DNA of 5,418 nt from Marinobacterium sp. xm-d-530 (GCA_949499045.1 CATEEE010000229.1:1-5418); one strand, 5' to 3'; numbered from the stretch's first letter, positions 1-5,418 are shown. A program made the numbers and translations. Notes: a model not told the origin generated them from the sequence alone.

Positions 1-323
1 AAGGGGAGTGTGCTTTCTGCTTCTTTGGTGATACTGGGCCGACAGAGTTGGTGTGGCAAACCCTGAACCAGCAACCCGTCTCCGATATCTTCATTGAGCT
101 CTCTTACAGTCATGAATCTGATGAACTGGCAGCGATCAGTAAGCACTACACATCGGATACGTTGGCTGAGGATCTGGGGAAATTAGAAGAGCCCAGCAAG
201 GTGCATATCATGCACCTTAAGCCAGGGGCCGAAGCTCAAATCATTGCGGAGTTTTCTGAGCGGGCTAAATCTCTGCCTCACCGTTTCGATCTCTGCAGTG
301 AAACCGAAAGCTTCACGATCTAG
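1..323 (+). CDS. Metallo-beta-lactamase-fold hydrolase, class II cyclic-nucleotide phosphodiesterase-like (3' end only)
   Basis: This is a 5'-truncated gene: the frame is open from the left edge (first full codon at base 3) and ends at TAG 321-323, giving 106 visible residues. The fragment opens with GECAFCFFGDTGPTELVW, the GDTGPT block that in this MBL-fold group carries the metal-bridging aspartate (D10 of the fragment). Further on is VHIMHLKPG (fragment residues 67-75), matching the C-terminal H-x-x-H-L-K-P-G block, whose second histidine is a metal ligand in the fold. Between them lies an IELSYS...SKHY stretch also typical of these proteins. From memory, full-length relatives are about 250 residues, annotated as 3',5'-cyclic-nucleotide phosphodiesterases; the catalytic HxHxDH motif would lie left of the window. 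The TTG at 48 is inside the conserved region and is not a credible start. Substrate is an inference from family resemblance. The gene converges on the transporter at 320-1504. Confidence 0.8.
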   Translation, partial: GECAFCFFGDTGPTELVWQTLNQQPVSDIFIELSYSHESDELAAISKHYTSDTLAEDLGKLEEPSKVHIMHLKPGAEAQIIAEFSERAKSLPHRFDLCSETESFTI

Positions 324-1504
324 CGAGCTTCATCAACCTTACCCGAACCGCTGATGGGCCAGCCTGCAATCGCTTGTGCAATGAGCAGTATGACAAGGGT
401 TAGCATGGGCAGTGTCCAGGCTTGTTGCCAGTCATAGAGAGCGCCTATCAAACTGGGTGCAATGCTGGCGAGCAGATAACCTATCCCTTGTACCATCGCT
501 GATAGCGCCGTTGCTTGGCGCATATCATGCGACTTCATAGCGATCAGTGCCAACGCGAGTGACAGTGACGCCCCACCATAGGTGCCTAAACAAGCGACCC
601 ACAGGTATCGGCCTTCAATGGGCGCTAGCCATATTCCAAATACCCCAATTAATCCGATCAGAGTGATGATCGCGACAATACTGCGTTGCGTCGGCAACTT
701 GGCCGCAATCATCGGGGTTAACAGTGCTGCGGGTATACCGATCATAGTGAAGATGGCGGTCATCAATCCCGCTTCAGCGTCACTCAATCCTGCATCCATA
801 AAGATGCGTGGAAGCCAGGTCGCTAACACATAGAATTGAATCGACTGTAGCCCCATAAAAGAGGCCAGAGACCATGCTCGTGGTAAATGCCAAACGCTGC
901 TGCTGACACTGGTCGGTGCAGCCGGTTTGAACTTAACACGCAGCATCGGAAGCCAGACCAATAGAGCGATGATCGGCAAAATGGCCCAAACAATCATAGG
1001 CACATGCCAATCATTAAAGGCATCGCGCATTGGGATTGCGGAGTAGAAACTAAACGCAGCCCCCGTGGTGAGTACCAGTGTGTACACACCAGTGAGTGAG
1101 CTAGCGTTATCTGGAAAGAGCCCCTTAACTAACGATGGAATCAGTACGTTCAAAATAGCGATACCAGCCCCCAGTGCCAGGGTGCCAGAGACCATCATCC
1201 CATACTCTCCAAACAGACGAGCTGCCGCTCCCATTCCTAGAATCAGCAGTGCCAGCGCCACGACTTTCATTGGGGCTAAGCGATTGGCAACCCAGGGTAC
1301 GACCAGTGAAAAGGAGGCAAAGCAGAGCAGAGGGAGTGTCATTAAGAAGCCGAAGGCCGCCGCTGAAATCCCCAGATCTGTGCGAATGTCTTCGACCAAG
1401 GGTCCAATGACGACGAGGCCGCCGCGAAGATTTGCCGCGGCCAACATCAAGGCAAAGATCGCGGCAAAAAAGCTAAATCGATCCTTGAAGTGGTTATTAC
1501 CCAT
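320..1504 (-). CDS. MFS transporter of the CynX/NimT (cyanate permease-like, COG2807) family
   Basis: A 394-residue inner-membrane protein, very rich in Ala, Leu, Ile and Gly, with about 12 predicted membrane helices and a hydrophilic central loop near residues 190-210, as expected for a major facilitator. Family marks are NLRGGLVVIGPLVEDIR (residues 25-41, after helix 1) and NVLIPSLVKGLFPD (119-132), followed by TGVYT; these blocks recur in CynX/YeaN/NimT proteins. Members have been linked to cyanate or 2-nitroimidazole transport, but the substrate here cannot be read from sequence. I chose ATG at 1504 over the TTG one codon upstream (1507) because ATG is the stronger start and forms a TGATG overlap with the slmA stop, a usual arrangement for coupled translation. 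The only Shine-Dalgarno-like sequence is AGAAG (1521-1517), 12 nt upstream, so initiation probably depends on ribosomes finishing slmA. The stop (322-320) overlaps the stop of the convergent gene. Confidence 0.85.
   Translation of the reverse strand: MGNNHFKDRFSFFAAIFALMLAAANLRGGLVVIGPLVEDIRTDLGISAAAFGFLMTLPLLCFASFSLVVPWVANRLAPMKVVALALLILGMGAAARLFGEYGMMVSGTLALGAGIAILNVLIPSLVKGLFPDNASSLTGVYTLVLTTGAAFSFYSAIPMRDAFNDWHVPMIVWAILPIIALLVWLPMLRVKFKPAAPTSVSSSVWHLPRAWSLASFMGLQSIQFYVLATWLPRIFMDAGLSDAEAGLMTAIFTMIGIPAALLTPMIAAKLPTQRSIVAIITLIGLIGVFGIWLAPIEGRYLWVACLGTYGGASLSLALALIAMKSHDMRQATALSAMVQGIGYLLASIAPSLIGALYDWQQAWTLPMLTLVILLIAQAIAGWPISGSGKVDEAR
1068..1097. promoter_or_regulatory. Candidate SlmA-binding cluster inside the transporter gene
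   Basis: The perfect 12-bp palindrome GTGTGTACACAC (1078-1089) matches the published SlmA consensus GTGAGTACTCAC at 10 of 12 positions, the two differences being symmetric. It is flanked on the left by GTGAGTAC (1068-1075), identical to the first eight consensus bases, and on the right by GTGAGT (1092-1097). These bases also encode the family-conserved TGVYT segment of the transporter, so coding constraint could account for part of the pattern. Confidence 0.3.
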
Positions 1505-1516
1505 CAATTTGATGGG
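1500..1516 (-). promoter_or_regulatory. 17-bp inverted repeat over the slmA stop and transporter start
   Basis: On the minus strand the sequence reads CCCATCAAATTGATGGG, symmetrical around one central base. In mRNA it can fold into a 7-bp stem with an AAT loop. The slmA stop TGA and the transporter ATG lie in the 3' arm, so a ribosome terminating on slmA would open the stem. A translational-coupling role is inferred; the symmetry is directly visible. Confidence 0.45.
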
Positions 1517-2103
1517 CTTCTAAAGAGACCGATTGAGATGCGCGACCACTGCTCAGGCCAGAACTCGGTTGGGCGCTTTTTAAACTCAGTGCGCACGTAT
1601 TGTCGAATACGACCCTCTGCAGTAGCAAGGATTAGGTTAGCTGTTGTACCAGCCGGAAGCTGTGTACGAATACCCTCTTTGAGTTCGGCTTCGCGCAGTG
1701 TCTGTTTGATCTGAGTTTCCATTCGCTCAAACAGTTGGTTGATCTGGCTGCGAAGACGCTCATTTTCACCTGATAGTGCGTCACCACTGAGTAAACGACA
1801 CATGCCTGGATTGCGCTCTGCGAAAGCCAACAGCAGTGTAATCATCTGTTCAACCTGGCGAACCGCACTGACATCCGATTGGCTTATGGTCTTTATTCGC
1901 GTAAAGAGTGTCTGCTCGATAAATTCGATCAAGCCTTCAAACATGCGCGCTTTACTTGGGAAATGGCGGTAGAGCGCCGCTTCTGAGACGCCAACATCCT
2001 TGGCTAGAGCGGCCGTCGTTATACGTTGCCCAGGATTAACTTCCAGCATTTGGGCTAGTGCTTGGAGGATCTGGTCGCGTCGTGAAATTTTCGTGTCGCT
2101 CAT
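1504..2103 (-). CDS. slmA: Nucleoid occlusion factor SlmA (TetR-family DNA-binding division inhibitor)
   Basis: A 199-residue protein close in length to E. coli SlmA (198). SlmA binds specific palindromic sites spread over the chromosome outside the terminus and, when DNA-bound, antagonises FtsZ polymerisation so that septa do not form over the nucleoid. The N-terminal TetR helix-turn-helix spans about residues 28-51, including ITTAALAKDVGVSEAALYRHF and PSK; the VSEAALYRHFPSK recognition region is nearly invariant in SlmA. Downstream IEFIE, ERNPG (about 97-101), INQLFERME and the RxFVR/EFKxRPT-like segment (QYVRTEFKKRPTEFW) match the ligand-domain/FtsZ-interacting part of SlmA and separate it from ordinary TetR repressors. 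Start ATG 2103-2101 overlaps the argB stop in ATGA and is preceded by AAGGTGG (2114-2108) with 4 nt spacing. The stop TGA (1506-1504) shares one base with the transporter start. Position in the coaBC-dut cluster agrees with enterobacterial order. Confidence 0.97.
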   Translation of the reverse strand: MSDTKISRRDQILQALAQMLEVNPGQRITTAALAKDVGVSEAALYRHFPSKARMFEGLIEFIEQTLFTRIKTISQSDVSAVRQVEQMITLLLAFAERNPGMCRLLSGDALSGENERLRSQINQLFERMETQIKQTLREAELKEGIRTQLPAGTTANLILATAEGRIRQYVRTEFKKRPTEFWPEQWSRISIGLFRSPSN

Positions 2104-3014
2104 ACATCCACCTTCAATGATTTATTAGAGATCAGTGTGCCGACACCCTCATCAGTGAAGATCTCTAGCATGCAAGAGTGCTCTACACGGCCATCGATGA
2201 TGTGAGCTGAAGTAACACCGGATTTAACCGCGCTTAATGCGCAGTCGATTTTAGGTAACATGCCGCCGTAGATAGTGCCGTCGGCAATAAGTTCATCGAC
2301 CTGTTGGGTAGAGAGCCCGGTTAGTACTTCACCCTCTTTATCCATCAAGCCAGCGATGTTTGTCAGTAGAATCAGTTTCTCTGCCTGAAGAACCTCTGCA
2401 ATTTTACCTGCAACTAGGTCCGCATTGATGTTGTATGAGGCGCCGTCTGTACCCACGCCAATTGGGGCGATGACGGGAATGATGTCCGAATCCACTAACA
2501 TCTCAAGAACACTGACGTTAACGCGCTCAACTTCACCGACGTGACCGATATCGATGATCTCAGGAGCTTCCATCTCTGGAGTCTTGTGTTTCACTTTCAG
2601 TTTGCGTGCACGAAGTAGGTCGCCATCTTTACCCGTCAGGCCGATCGCTTTACCGCCAGCGGAGTTTATGAGGCCGACAATCTCTTTGTTGACCATGCCG
2701 CCAAGAACCATCTCAACCACATCCATGGTCGCGGTATCGGTAACACGCATGCCATTGATAAAGTGCGATTCTATCTTCAGTTTGTCGAGTAGATCGCCGA
2801 TTTGGGGGCCGCCACCGTGAACAACGATTGGGTTAAGACCGATCAGTTTCAGCATAACGATGTCACGTGCGAAGCTCGCTTTTAGCTTCTCATCAGTCAT
2901 GGCGTTGCCGCCGTATTTAACGACGATGGTTTTACCGACGAAGCGTTGAATATAGGGAAGCGCTTCAGAAAGAACGGTCGCAGTAGAGATCGCTTGTTGG
3001 CGTGTTAATGGCAT
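2100..3014 (-). CDS. argB: Acetylglutamate kinase (N-acetyl-L-glutamate 5-phosphotransferase)
   Basis: Cytoplasmic enzyme that phosphorylates N-acetylglutamate with ATP, the second and often feedback-controlled step of arginine synthesis. With ATG at 3014 the protein is 304 residues and matches Pseudomonas-type NAGK throughout. Visible amino-acid-kinase elements are KYGGNAM (K33, phosphate-binding lysine), the glycine-rich HGGGPQIG (66-73), GMRVTD (R90), YNINADLVAGK (194-204, N195 and D199) and GTIYGGMLPKI (246-256, K255). An N-terminal helix of about 25 residues (TRQQAISTATVLSEALPYIQRF region) plus the C-terminal EIFTDEGVGTL block is the mark of hexameric, arginine-inhibited NAGKs, unlike the shorter E. 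coli dimer; feedback inhibition by arginine is therefore expected. An upstream in-frame TTG (3032) would add MRGFFT, but GAGAGG (3030-3025), 10 nt before ATG 3014, fixes the later start. It lies 31 nt after dut and overlaps slmA by 4 nt. Confidence 0.97.
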   Translation of the reverse strand: MPLTRQQAISTATVLSEALPYIQRFVGKTIVVKYGGNAMTDEKLKASFARDIVMLKLIGLNPIVVHGGGPQIGDLLDKLKIESHFINGMRVTDTATMDVVEMVLGGMVNKEIVGLINSAGGKAIGLTGKDGDLLRARKLKVKHKTPEMEAPEIIDIGHVGEVERVNVSVLEMLVDSDIIPVIAPIGVGTDGASYNINADLVAGKIAEVLQAEKLILLTNIAGLMDKEGEVLTGLSTQQVDELIADGTIYGGMLPKIDCALSAVKSGVTSAHIIDGRVEHSCMLEIFTDEGVGTLISNKSLKVDV

Positions 3015-3024
3015 GGTGAAAAAA

Positions 3025-3030
3025 CCTCTC
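3025..3030 (-). promoter_or_regulatory. Shine-Dalgarno sequence that fixes the argB start
   Basis: On the minus strand this reads GAGAGG, 10 nt before ATG 3014-3012. It overlaps and excludes the alternative in-frame TTG at 3032, which would otherwise lengthen ArgB by six residues that have no counterpart in relatives. Confidence 0.7.
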
Positions 3031-3045
3031 AATCAAATGTAAAAA

Positions 3046-3501
3046 TTAGTGACGACCTGATGAACCAAAGCCGCCTTCGCCGCGATCTGTTTCCGTAAAC
3101 TCTTCAACAAACTCAAAATCCGCTTGAACCACAGGGACTAAAACCAGCTGCGCAATGCGCTCGCCTGGTTCAACTGTGAACGGTGTTTGACCTCGGTTCC
3201 AGCACGAGACAAACAGCTGGCCTTGGTAGTCAGAATCGATCAAACCCACAAGATTACCGAGAACGATACCGTGCTTATGCCCCAAGCCTGAACGTGGAAG
3301 AATCATCGCACAGAGACTAGGGTCCTCAATGAAGATCGACATGCCGGTTGGGATCAGTTCTGTTTGGCCAGGTTCAAGCGTTAGCGGCGCTTCAACACAT
3401 GCACGAAGATCAAGACCAGCTGATCCAGTAGTGGCGTAAGTGGGCATTGGAATCGAGTCACCTAGGCGCTTATCTAGGATTTTTACTTGTAGCTTTTGCA
3501 T
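3046..3501 (-). CDS. dut: dUTP diphosphatase (dUTPase, trimeric)
   Basis: Hydrolyses dUTP to dUMP and pyrophosphate, which keeps uracil out of DNA and supplies dUMP for thymidylate synthesis; a homotrimer in the cytoplasm. The 151-residue length equals the E. coli enzyme class, and all five conserved motifs are present in order: AGLDLRA (28-34), PRSGLGHK (69-76), GNLVGLIDSDYQG (82-94, with D89 as the catalytic general base by alignment with E. coli Asp90), GERIAQLV (113-120) and the C-terminal flexible RGEGGFGSSGR (140-150), which closes over the substrate. Start ATG 3501-3499 follows the coaBC stop by one base (TGATATG), so translation is very likely coupled; a weak GGAT precedes it within the last coaBC codons. 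The coaBC-dut pairing is conserved widely in gammaproteobacteria. Confidence 0.98.
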   Translation of the reverse strand: MQKLQVKILDKRLGDSIPMPTYATTGSAGLDLRACVEAPLTLEPGQTELIPTGMSIFIEDPSLCAMILPRSGLGHKHGIVLGNLVGLIDSDYQGQLFVSCWNRGQTPFTVEPGERIAQLVLVPVVQADFEFVEEFTETDRGEGGFGSSGRH

Positions 3502-3502
3502 A

Positions 3503-4699
3503 TCAATCCATTAATTGTGAAATGTGAGAAATGAGTTGTTCGGCCAATTCGCTCTTGCCGGTTTTGGGTAGAGGGAGTTCGCCGTTGGGTCCGACCAGAA
3601 CGACTTCGTTGTGATCAGAGTTAAATCCGATATCGGATTGCGAGACATCGTTAGCAATCACAAGATCCAGCCCTTTACGAACCAGTTTGCTGCGAGCGTA
3701 CTCAACTAAGTTTTCGGTCTCGGCCGCGAAGCCAATCATCAGCGGGCGCTCAGGTTGAGCGGCAATGGTGGCGATGATGTCTGGATTTTTTGTTAAAAGA
3801 ATCTCCATCACCTCTTCGGCCCCTTTCTTGATCTTTTGCTCGGCGACCAACTGCGGGCGATAATCGGCTACAGCGGCGGCACCGATAAAGATGTCCGCCT
3901 GTTCTGACGCGACCAAAGCGGCTTCGAGCATCTGTTCAGCGGACTCTACATCAATACGTTTAACGCCTTTAGGGGTTACTTGTGAGACAGGCCCGGCGAT
4001 TAAGGTGACATTGGCGCCCGCTTTTGCGGCGGCTGTCGCCAGTTCGAATCCCATTTTGCCTGAGCTGTGATTCGAGATGAATCGAACGGGATCGATCGCT
4101 TCACGGGTAGGGCCGGCTGTAATGACAACACTCTTCTCATTGAGAGGGCCATTAGCGATGAGATCAGCGCAGCTGGTCAGGATTTCAGTGGGTTCAATCA
4201 TGCGACCCGGCCCAGTATCACCGCAGGCCTGTTCACCCGAACCGGGGCCAAACATATTGACGCCTTGAGATAGAAGAGTCTCCAAGTTCTGTTGAGTACG
4301 AGGGTCGCGCCACATCGCTTGGTTCATCGCTGGCGCTAATGCGATTGGCGCATCCGTTGCTAAACAGAGTGTTGTCAGCAGGTCATTTGCCATCCCGCCT
4401 GCAAATCGAGCCATGAAGTCAGCCGTCGCTGGCGCTACGATGATGAGGTCCGCCCAGCGGGCTAGCTCAATATGTCCCATCCCTTGCTCAGCTTCAGGGT
4501 CGAGCAGAGATTGATGGACAGGGTTGCCTGATAACGCCTGAAGGGTCAGCGGGGTAATAAACTCAGCACCGCCATCTGTTAGAACAACACGTACCTCTGC
4601 GCCTACTCCCTTGAATAGACGCGTTAGTTCAGCTGCTTTATACGCTGCAATACCGCCGGTTATACCGATCAAAATATGGCGGTTAGTAAGTCTATGCAT
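3503..4699 (-). CDS. coaBC: Bifunctional phosphopantothenoylcysteine decarboxylase / phosphopantothenate-cysteine ligase
   Basis: Carries out two consecutive coenzyme A synthesis steps: CTP-dependent joining of cysteine to 4'-phosphopantothenate (CoaB) and FMN-dependent decarboxylation to 4'-phosphopantetheine (CoaC). The 398-residue protein is collinear with E. coli Dfp. The N-terminal CoaC half (about 1-185) has GITGGIAAYKAAEL, GHIELARWAD with catalytic H76, PAMNQAMW (N126) and SGEQACGDTGPGRM with C159. The C-terminal CoaB half (about 188-398) has ITAGPTREAIDPVRFISNHS with N210, SGKMGFELA, GAAAVADYRP and QKIKK with K289, then FAAETENL and ANDVSQ. All catalytic positions known from E. coli (His75, Asn125, Cys158, Asn210, Lys289) have counterparts. 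Start ATG 4699 gives the same N-terminal length as E. coli Dfp. A GAGGT abuts the ATG, too close for normal use; AGGG (4713-4710), 10 nt upstream, may serve instead. First gene of the minus-strand operon. Confidence 0.98.
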   Translation of the reverse strand: MHRLTNRHILIGITGGIAAYKAAELTRLFKGVGAEVRVVLTDGGAEFITPLTLQALSGNPVHQSLLDPEAEQGMGHIELARWADLIIVAPATADFMARFAGGMANDLLTTLCLATDAPIALAPAMNQAMWRDPRTQQNLETLLSQGVNMFGPGSGEQACGDTGPGRMIEPTEILTSCADLIANGPLNEKSVVITAGPTREAIDPVRFISNHSSGKMGFELATAAAKAGANVTLIAGPVSQVTPKGVKRIDVESAEQMLEAALVASEQADIFIGAAAVADYRPQLVAEQKIKKGAEEVMEILLTKNPDIIATIAAQPERPLMIGFAAETENLVEYARSKLVRKGLDLVIANDVSQSDIGFNSDHNEVVLVGPNGELPLPKTGKSELAEQLISHISQLMD

Positions 4700-4747
4700 A
4701 CCTCGAAGGCCCTATAAACAGTGACAATGTATAAGTTAGATTATCTT

Positions 4748-4769
4748 CTATACTGGAATCAGAGTATAG
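4748..4769. repeat. Perfect 7-bp inverted repeat (CTATACT-N8-AGTATAG), facing -10-like boxes or operator
   Basis: CTATACT (4748-4754) is repeated in inverse orientation as AGTATAG (4763-4769) with an 8-bp spacer. Each arm holds a TATACT hexamer, one reading toward radC and one toward coaBC. It may be a pair of overlapping divergent -10 elements, an operator for a dimeric repressor, or both. The sequence shows the symmetry; the role is inferred. Confidence 0.4.
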
Positions 4770-4789
4770 CGAAATCTCGATGATCACAG

Positions 4790-4798
4790 GGAGGTGAT
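4790..4798 (+). promoter_or_regulatory. Full-length Shine-Dalgarno sequence of radC
   Basis: GGAGGTGAT is complementary over nine bases to the usual gammaproteobacterial 16S rRNA 3' end (AUCACCUCC). It runs directly into the ATG at 4799, leaving only 4 nt between the GGAGG core and the start codon, which is shorter than typical. It supports ATG 4799 as the start. Confidence 0.75.
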
Positions 4799-5418
4799 AT
4801 GAAAATTTTGGATTGGCCAAGTTCAGAAAGGCCGCGTGAAAGATTGTTACAGAAGGGCGCATCGGCACTGAGTGATGCTGAATTGTTGGCTCTGTTTGTA
4901 GGGCAGGGGTTGCCTGGCTGTAATGCCGTTGATTTGGGTCGACAGTGGTTGGATCAGGCGGGTGGCTTAAATGCACTGCTCAATAGAGAGTGCAAAAACT
5001 TTATTGATTTGGCCGGTGCGGGCGTCGCTCGGTACGTCCTGCTTCAAGCGGCTTTGGAGTTGGGGAAACGTTACCTTGCCAGCGAGATAGCACAACGTTC
5101 TGTTATTGAGAGCCCTGAGTCGGTCAAGGCCTATCTCAGCCATGAGCTAGCCGGAGCTACGCGTGAGCACTTTGGCTGTCTGTTTCTGGATGCGCAGCAT
5201 CGAGTGATTAAATGGCAGGTGCTCTTTTCTGGCACGTTAAACGCAGCTGCGGTCTATCCTAGAGTCATTGTTGAGGCGGCACTGTCACTCAACGCGTCAG
5301 CCATCATTCTTGCCCATAACCACCCCTCGGGTGTCTGTGAACCCTCTATGGCCGATCAAACCATTACCCAGAGAATCTCAGACGCCCTGGCTCTGATCGA
5401 TATCAAAGTGCTCGATCA
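4799..5418 (+). CDS. radC: RadC family protein (UPF0758, JAMM/MPN+ domain), 3' end outside window
   Basis: Open from ATG 4799 to the right edge, 206 full codons; from family length (about 220-225 residues) only some 15-20 residues are missing. The N-terminal domain starts with the typical DWPSSERPRERLL (5-17), then ALSDAELLALF (23-33) and a helix-hairpin-helix-like LAGAGVARYVLLQAALELGKRY (71-92). The C-terminal JAMM-type metal-binding domain has EHFGCLFLD (123-131), LFSGTLN (142-148) and HNHPSG...PSMAD (H173, H175, S183, D186), the zinc-ligand pattern of the family. Despite its name, a role in DNA repair has not held up in E. coli, where the original radC mutation was mapped to recG; RadC-like proteins have been linked to DNA uptake and recombination in some species, and the biochemical activity is unsettled. 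The usual PRE triad is PRV here (V156). Divergent from coaBC, as in E. coli and Pseudomonas. Confidence 0.96.
   Translation, partial: MKILDWPSSERPRERLLQKGASALSDAELLALFVGQGLPGCNAVDLGRQWLDQAGGLNALLNRECKNFIDLAGAGVARYVLLQAALELGKRYLASEIAQRSVIESPESVKAYLSHELAGATREHFGCLFLDAQHRVIKWQVLFSGTLNAAAVYPRVIVEAALSLNASAIILAHNHPSGVCEPSMADQTITQRISDALALIDIKVLD

Larger units (their letters stand above)
4700..4798. promoter_or_regulatory. Divergent intergenic region between coaBC and radC
   Basis: These 99 bp must hold the 5' regions of both the leftward coaBC operon and rightward radC unless transcription enters from outside. The middle is AT-rich. Minus-strand -10-like hexamers are TATACT (4768-4763), GATAAT (4745-4740) and TATACA (4733-4728). 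Plus-strand ones are TATAAG (4730-4735) and TATACT (4749-4754). None has a convincing TTGACA-type -35 at 16-18 bp, so I cannot assign the start sites. A GTGACA at 4721-4726 is 22 bp from the plus TATACT, too far for a standard promoter. Confidence 0.5.

Noticed and set aside
201..215. Inverted repeat GTGCAT-ATC-ATGCAC within the phosphodiesterase-like gene
   Set aside because: It is produced by the CAT and CAC codons of the conserved VHIMH metal-ligand motif, so it is most simply explained by coding.
306..333. Direct AGCTTCA repeats around the convergent stops, considered as a bidirectional terminator
   Set aside because: These are short direct repeats (310-316 and 327-333), not an inverted repeat, and no T-rich tail follows on either strand.
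1065..1523. 152-codon plus-strand reading frame opposite the transporter
   Set aside because: It lies wholly antisense to the transporter and its composition is that expected from the complement of hydrophobic-helix codons. The transporter frame carries recognisable family motifs, this one none.
3015..3032. TTG start for argB at 3032, six codons upstream
   Set aside because: The Shine-Dalgarno GAGAGG lies within this extension and points to ATG 3014; the added MRGFFT has no counterpart in related kinases.
3015..3045. T-rich stretch with possible short stem between dut and argB, considered as a terminator
   Set aside because: The best stem is only about 3 bp (GGT...ACC), and the T run is followed at once by the argB start. 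It does not look like an intrinsic terminator and the genes appear to be co-transcribed.
4774..4791. Possible CRP site (minus-strand TGTGATC) upstream of coaBC
   Set aside because: Only one half-site matches; the second half lacks the TCACA pattern, so this is too weak to report as a binding site.
4692..4976. 94-codon minus-strand reading frame spanning the intergenic region and the radC start
   Set aside because: It runs antisense through the strongly supported radC N-terminus, overlaps the coaBC start and the promoter region, and its translation is low-complexity with no recognisable family features.

Overview
The window looks like the conserved radC / coaBC-dut housekeeping locus of a gammaproteobacterium. 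SlmA is restricted to that class, and the protein sequences resemble both the enterobacterial and the pseudomonad/oceanospirillalean versions. The presence of argB next to dut points to the Pseudomonas-Marinobacter-Oceanospirillales side rather than to enterics. Base composition is close to balanced. I see no insertion sequence, phage, CRISPR, tRNA or rRNA.

Layout, left to right. (1) Bases 1-323, plus strand: the 3' end of a metallo-beta-lactamase-fold hydrolase resembling class II cyclic-nucleotide phosphodiesterases; its 5' part is outside the window. (2) Bases 320-4699, minus strand: a tightly packed five-gene run, read right to left as coaBC, dut, argB, slmA and a CynX/NimT-type MFS transporter. 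Junctions are a 1-nt gap (coaBC-dut), a 31-nt gap (dut-argB), a 4-nt ATGA overlap (argB-slmA) and a 1-nt TGATG overlap (slmA-transporter), so this is very likely one operon. (3) Bases 4700-4798: a 99-bp divergent intergenic region with a perfect 7-bp dyad made of two facing TATACT hexamers. (4) Bases 4799-5418, plus strand: the first 206 codons of radC, running off the right edge.

The operon joins coenzyme A synthesis (CoaBC), dUTP sanitation and dTMP supply (Dut), the committed step of arginine synthesis (ArgB), division-site control over the nucleoid (SlmA) and an export or uptake protein of unknown substrate. The first four are standard neighbours across gammaproteobacteria. The transporter is the accessory member.

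There is no strong sign of a new defence or mobile system. The points most worth a second look are: a cluster of SlmA-site-like sequence at 1068-1097 inside the gene next to slmA; a 17-bp inverted repeat at 1500-1516 that places the transporter start codon in a possible hairpin at the slmA stop; the facing dyad in the divergent promoter region; and a convergent gene pair whose stop codons share a CTAG palindrome.
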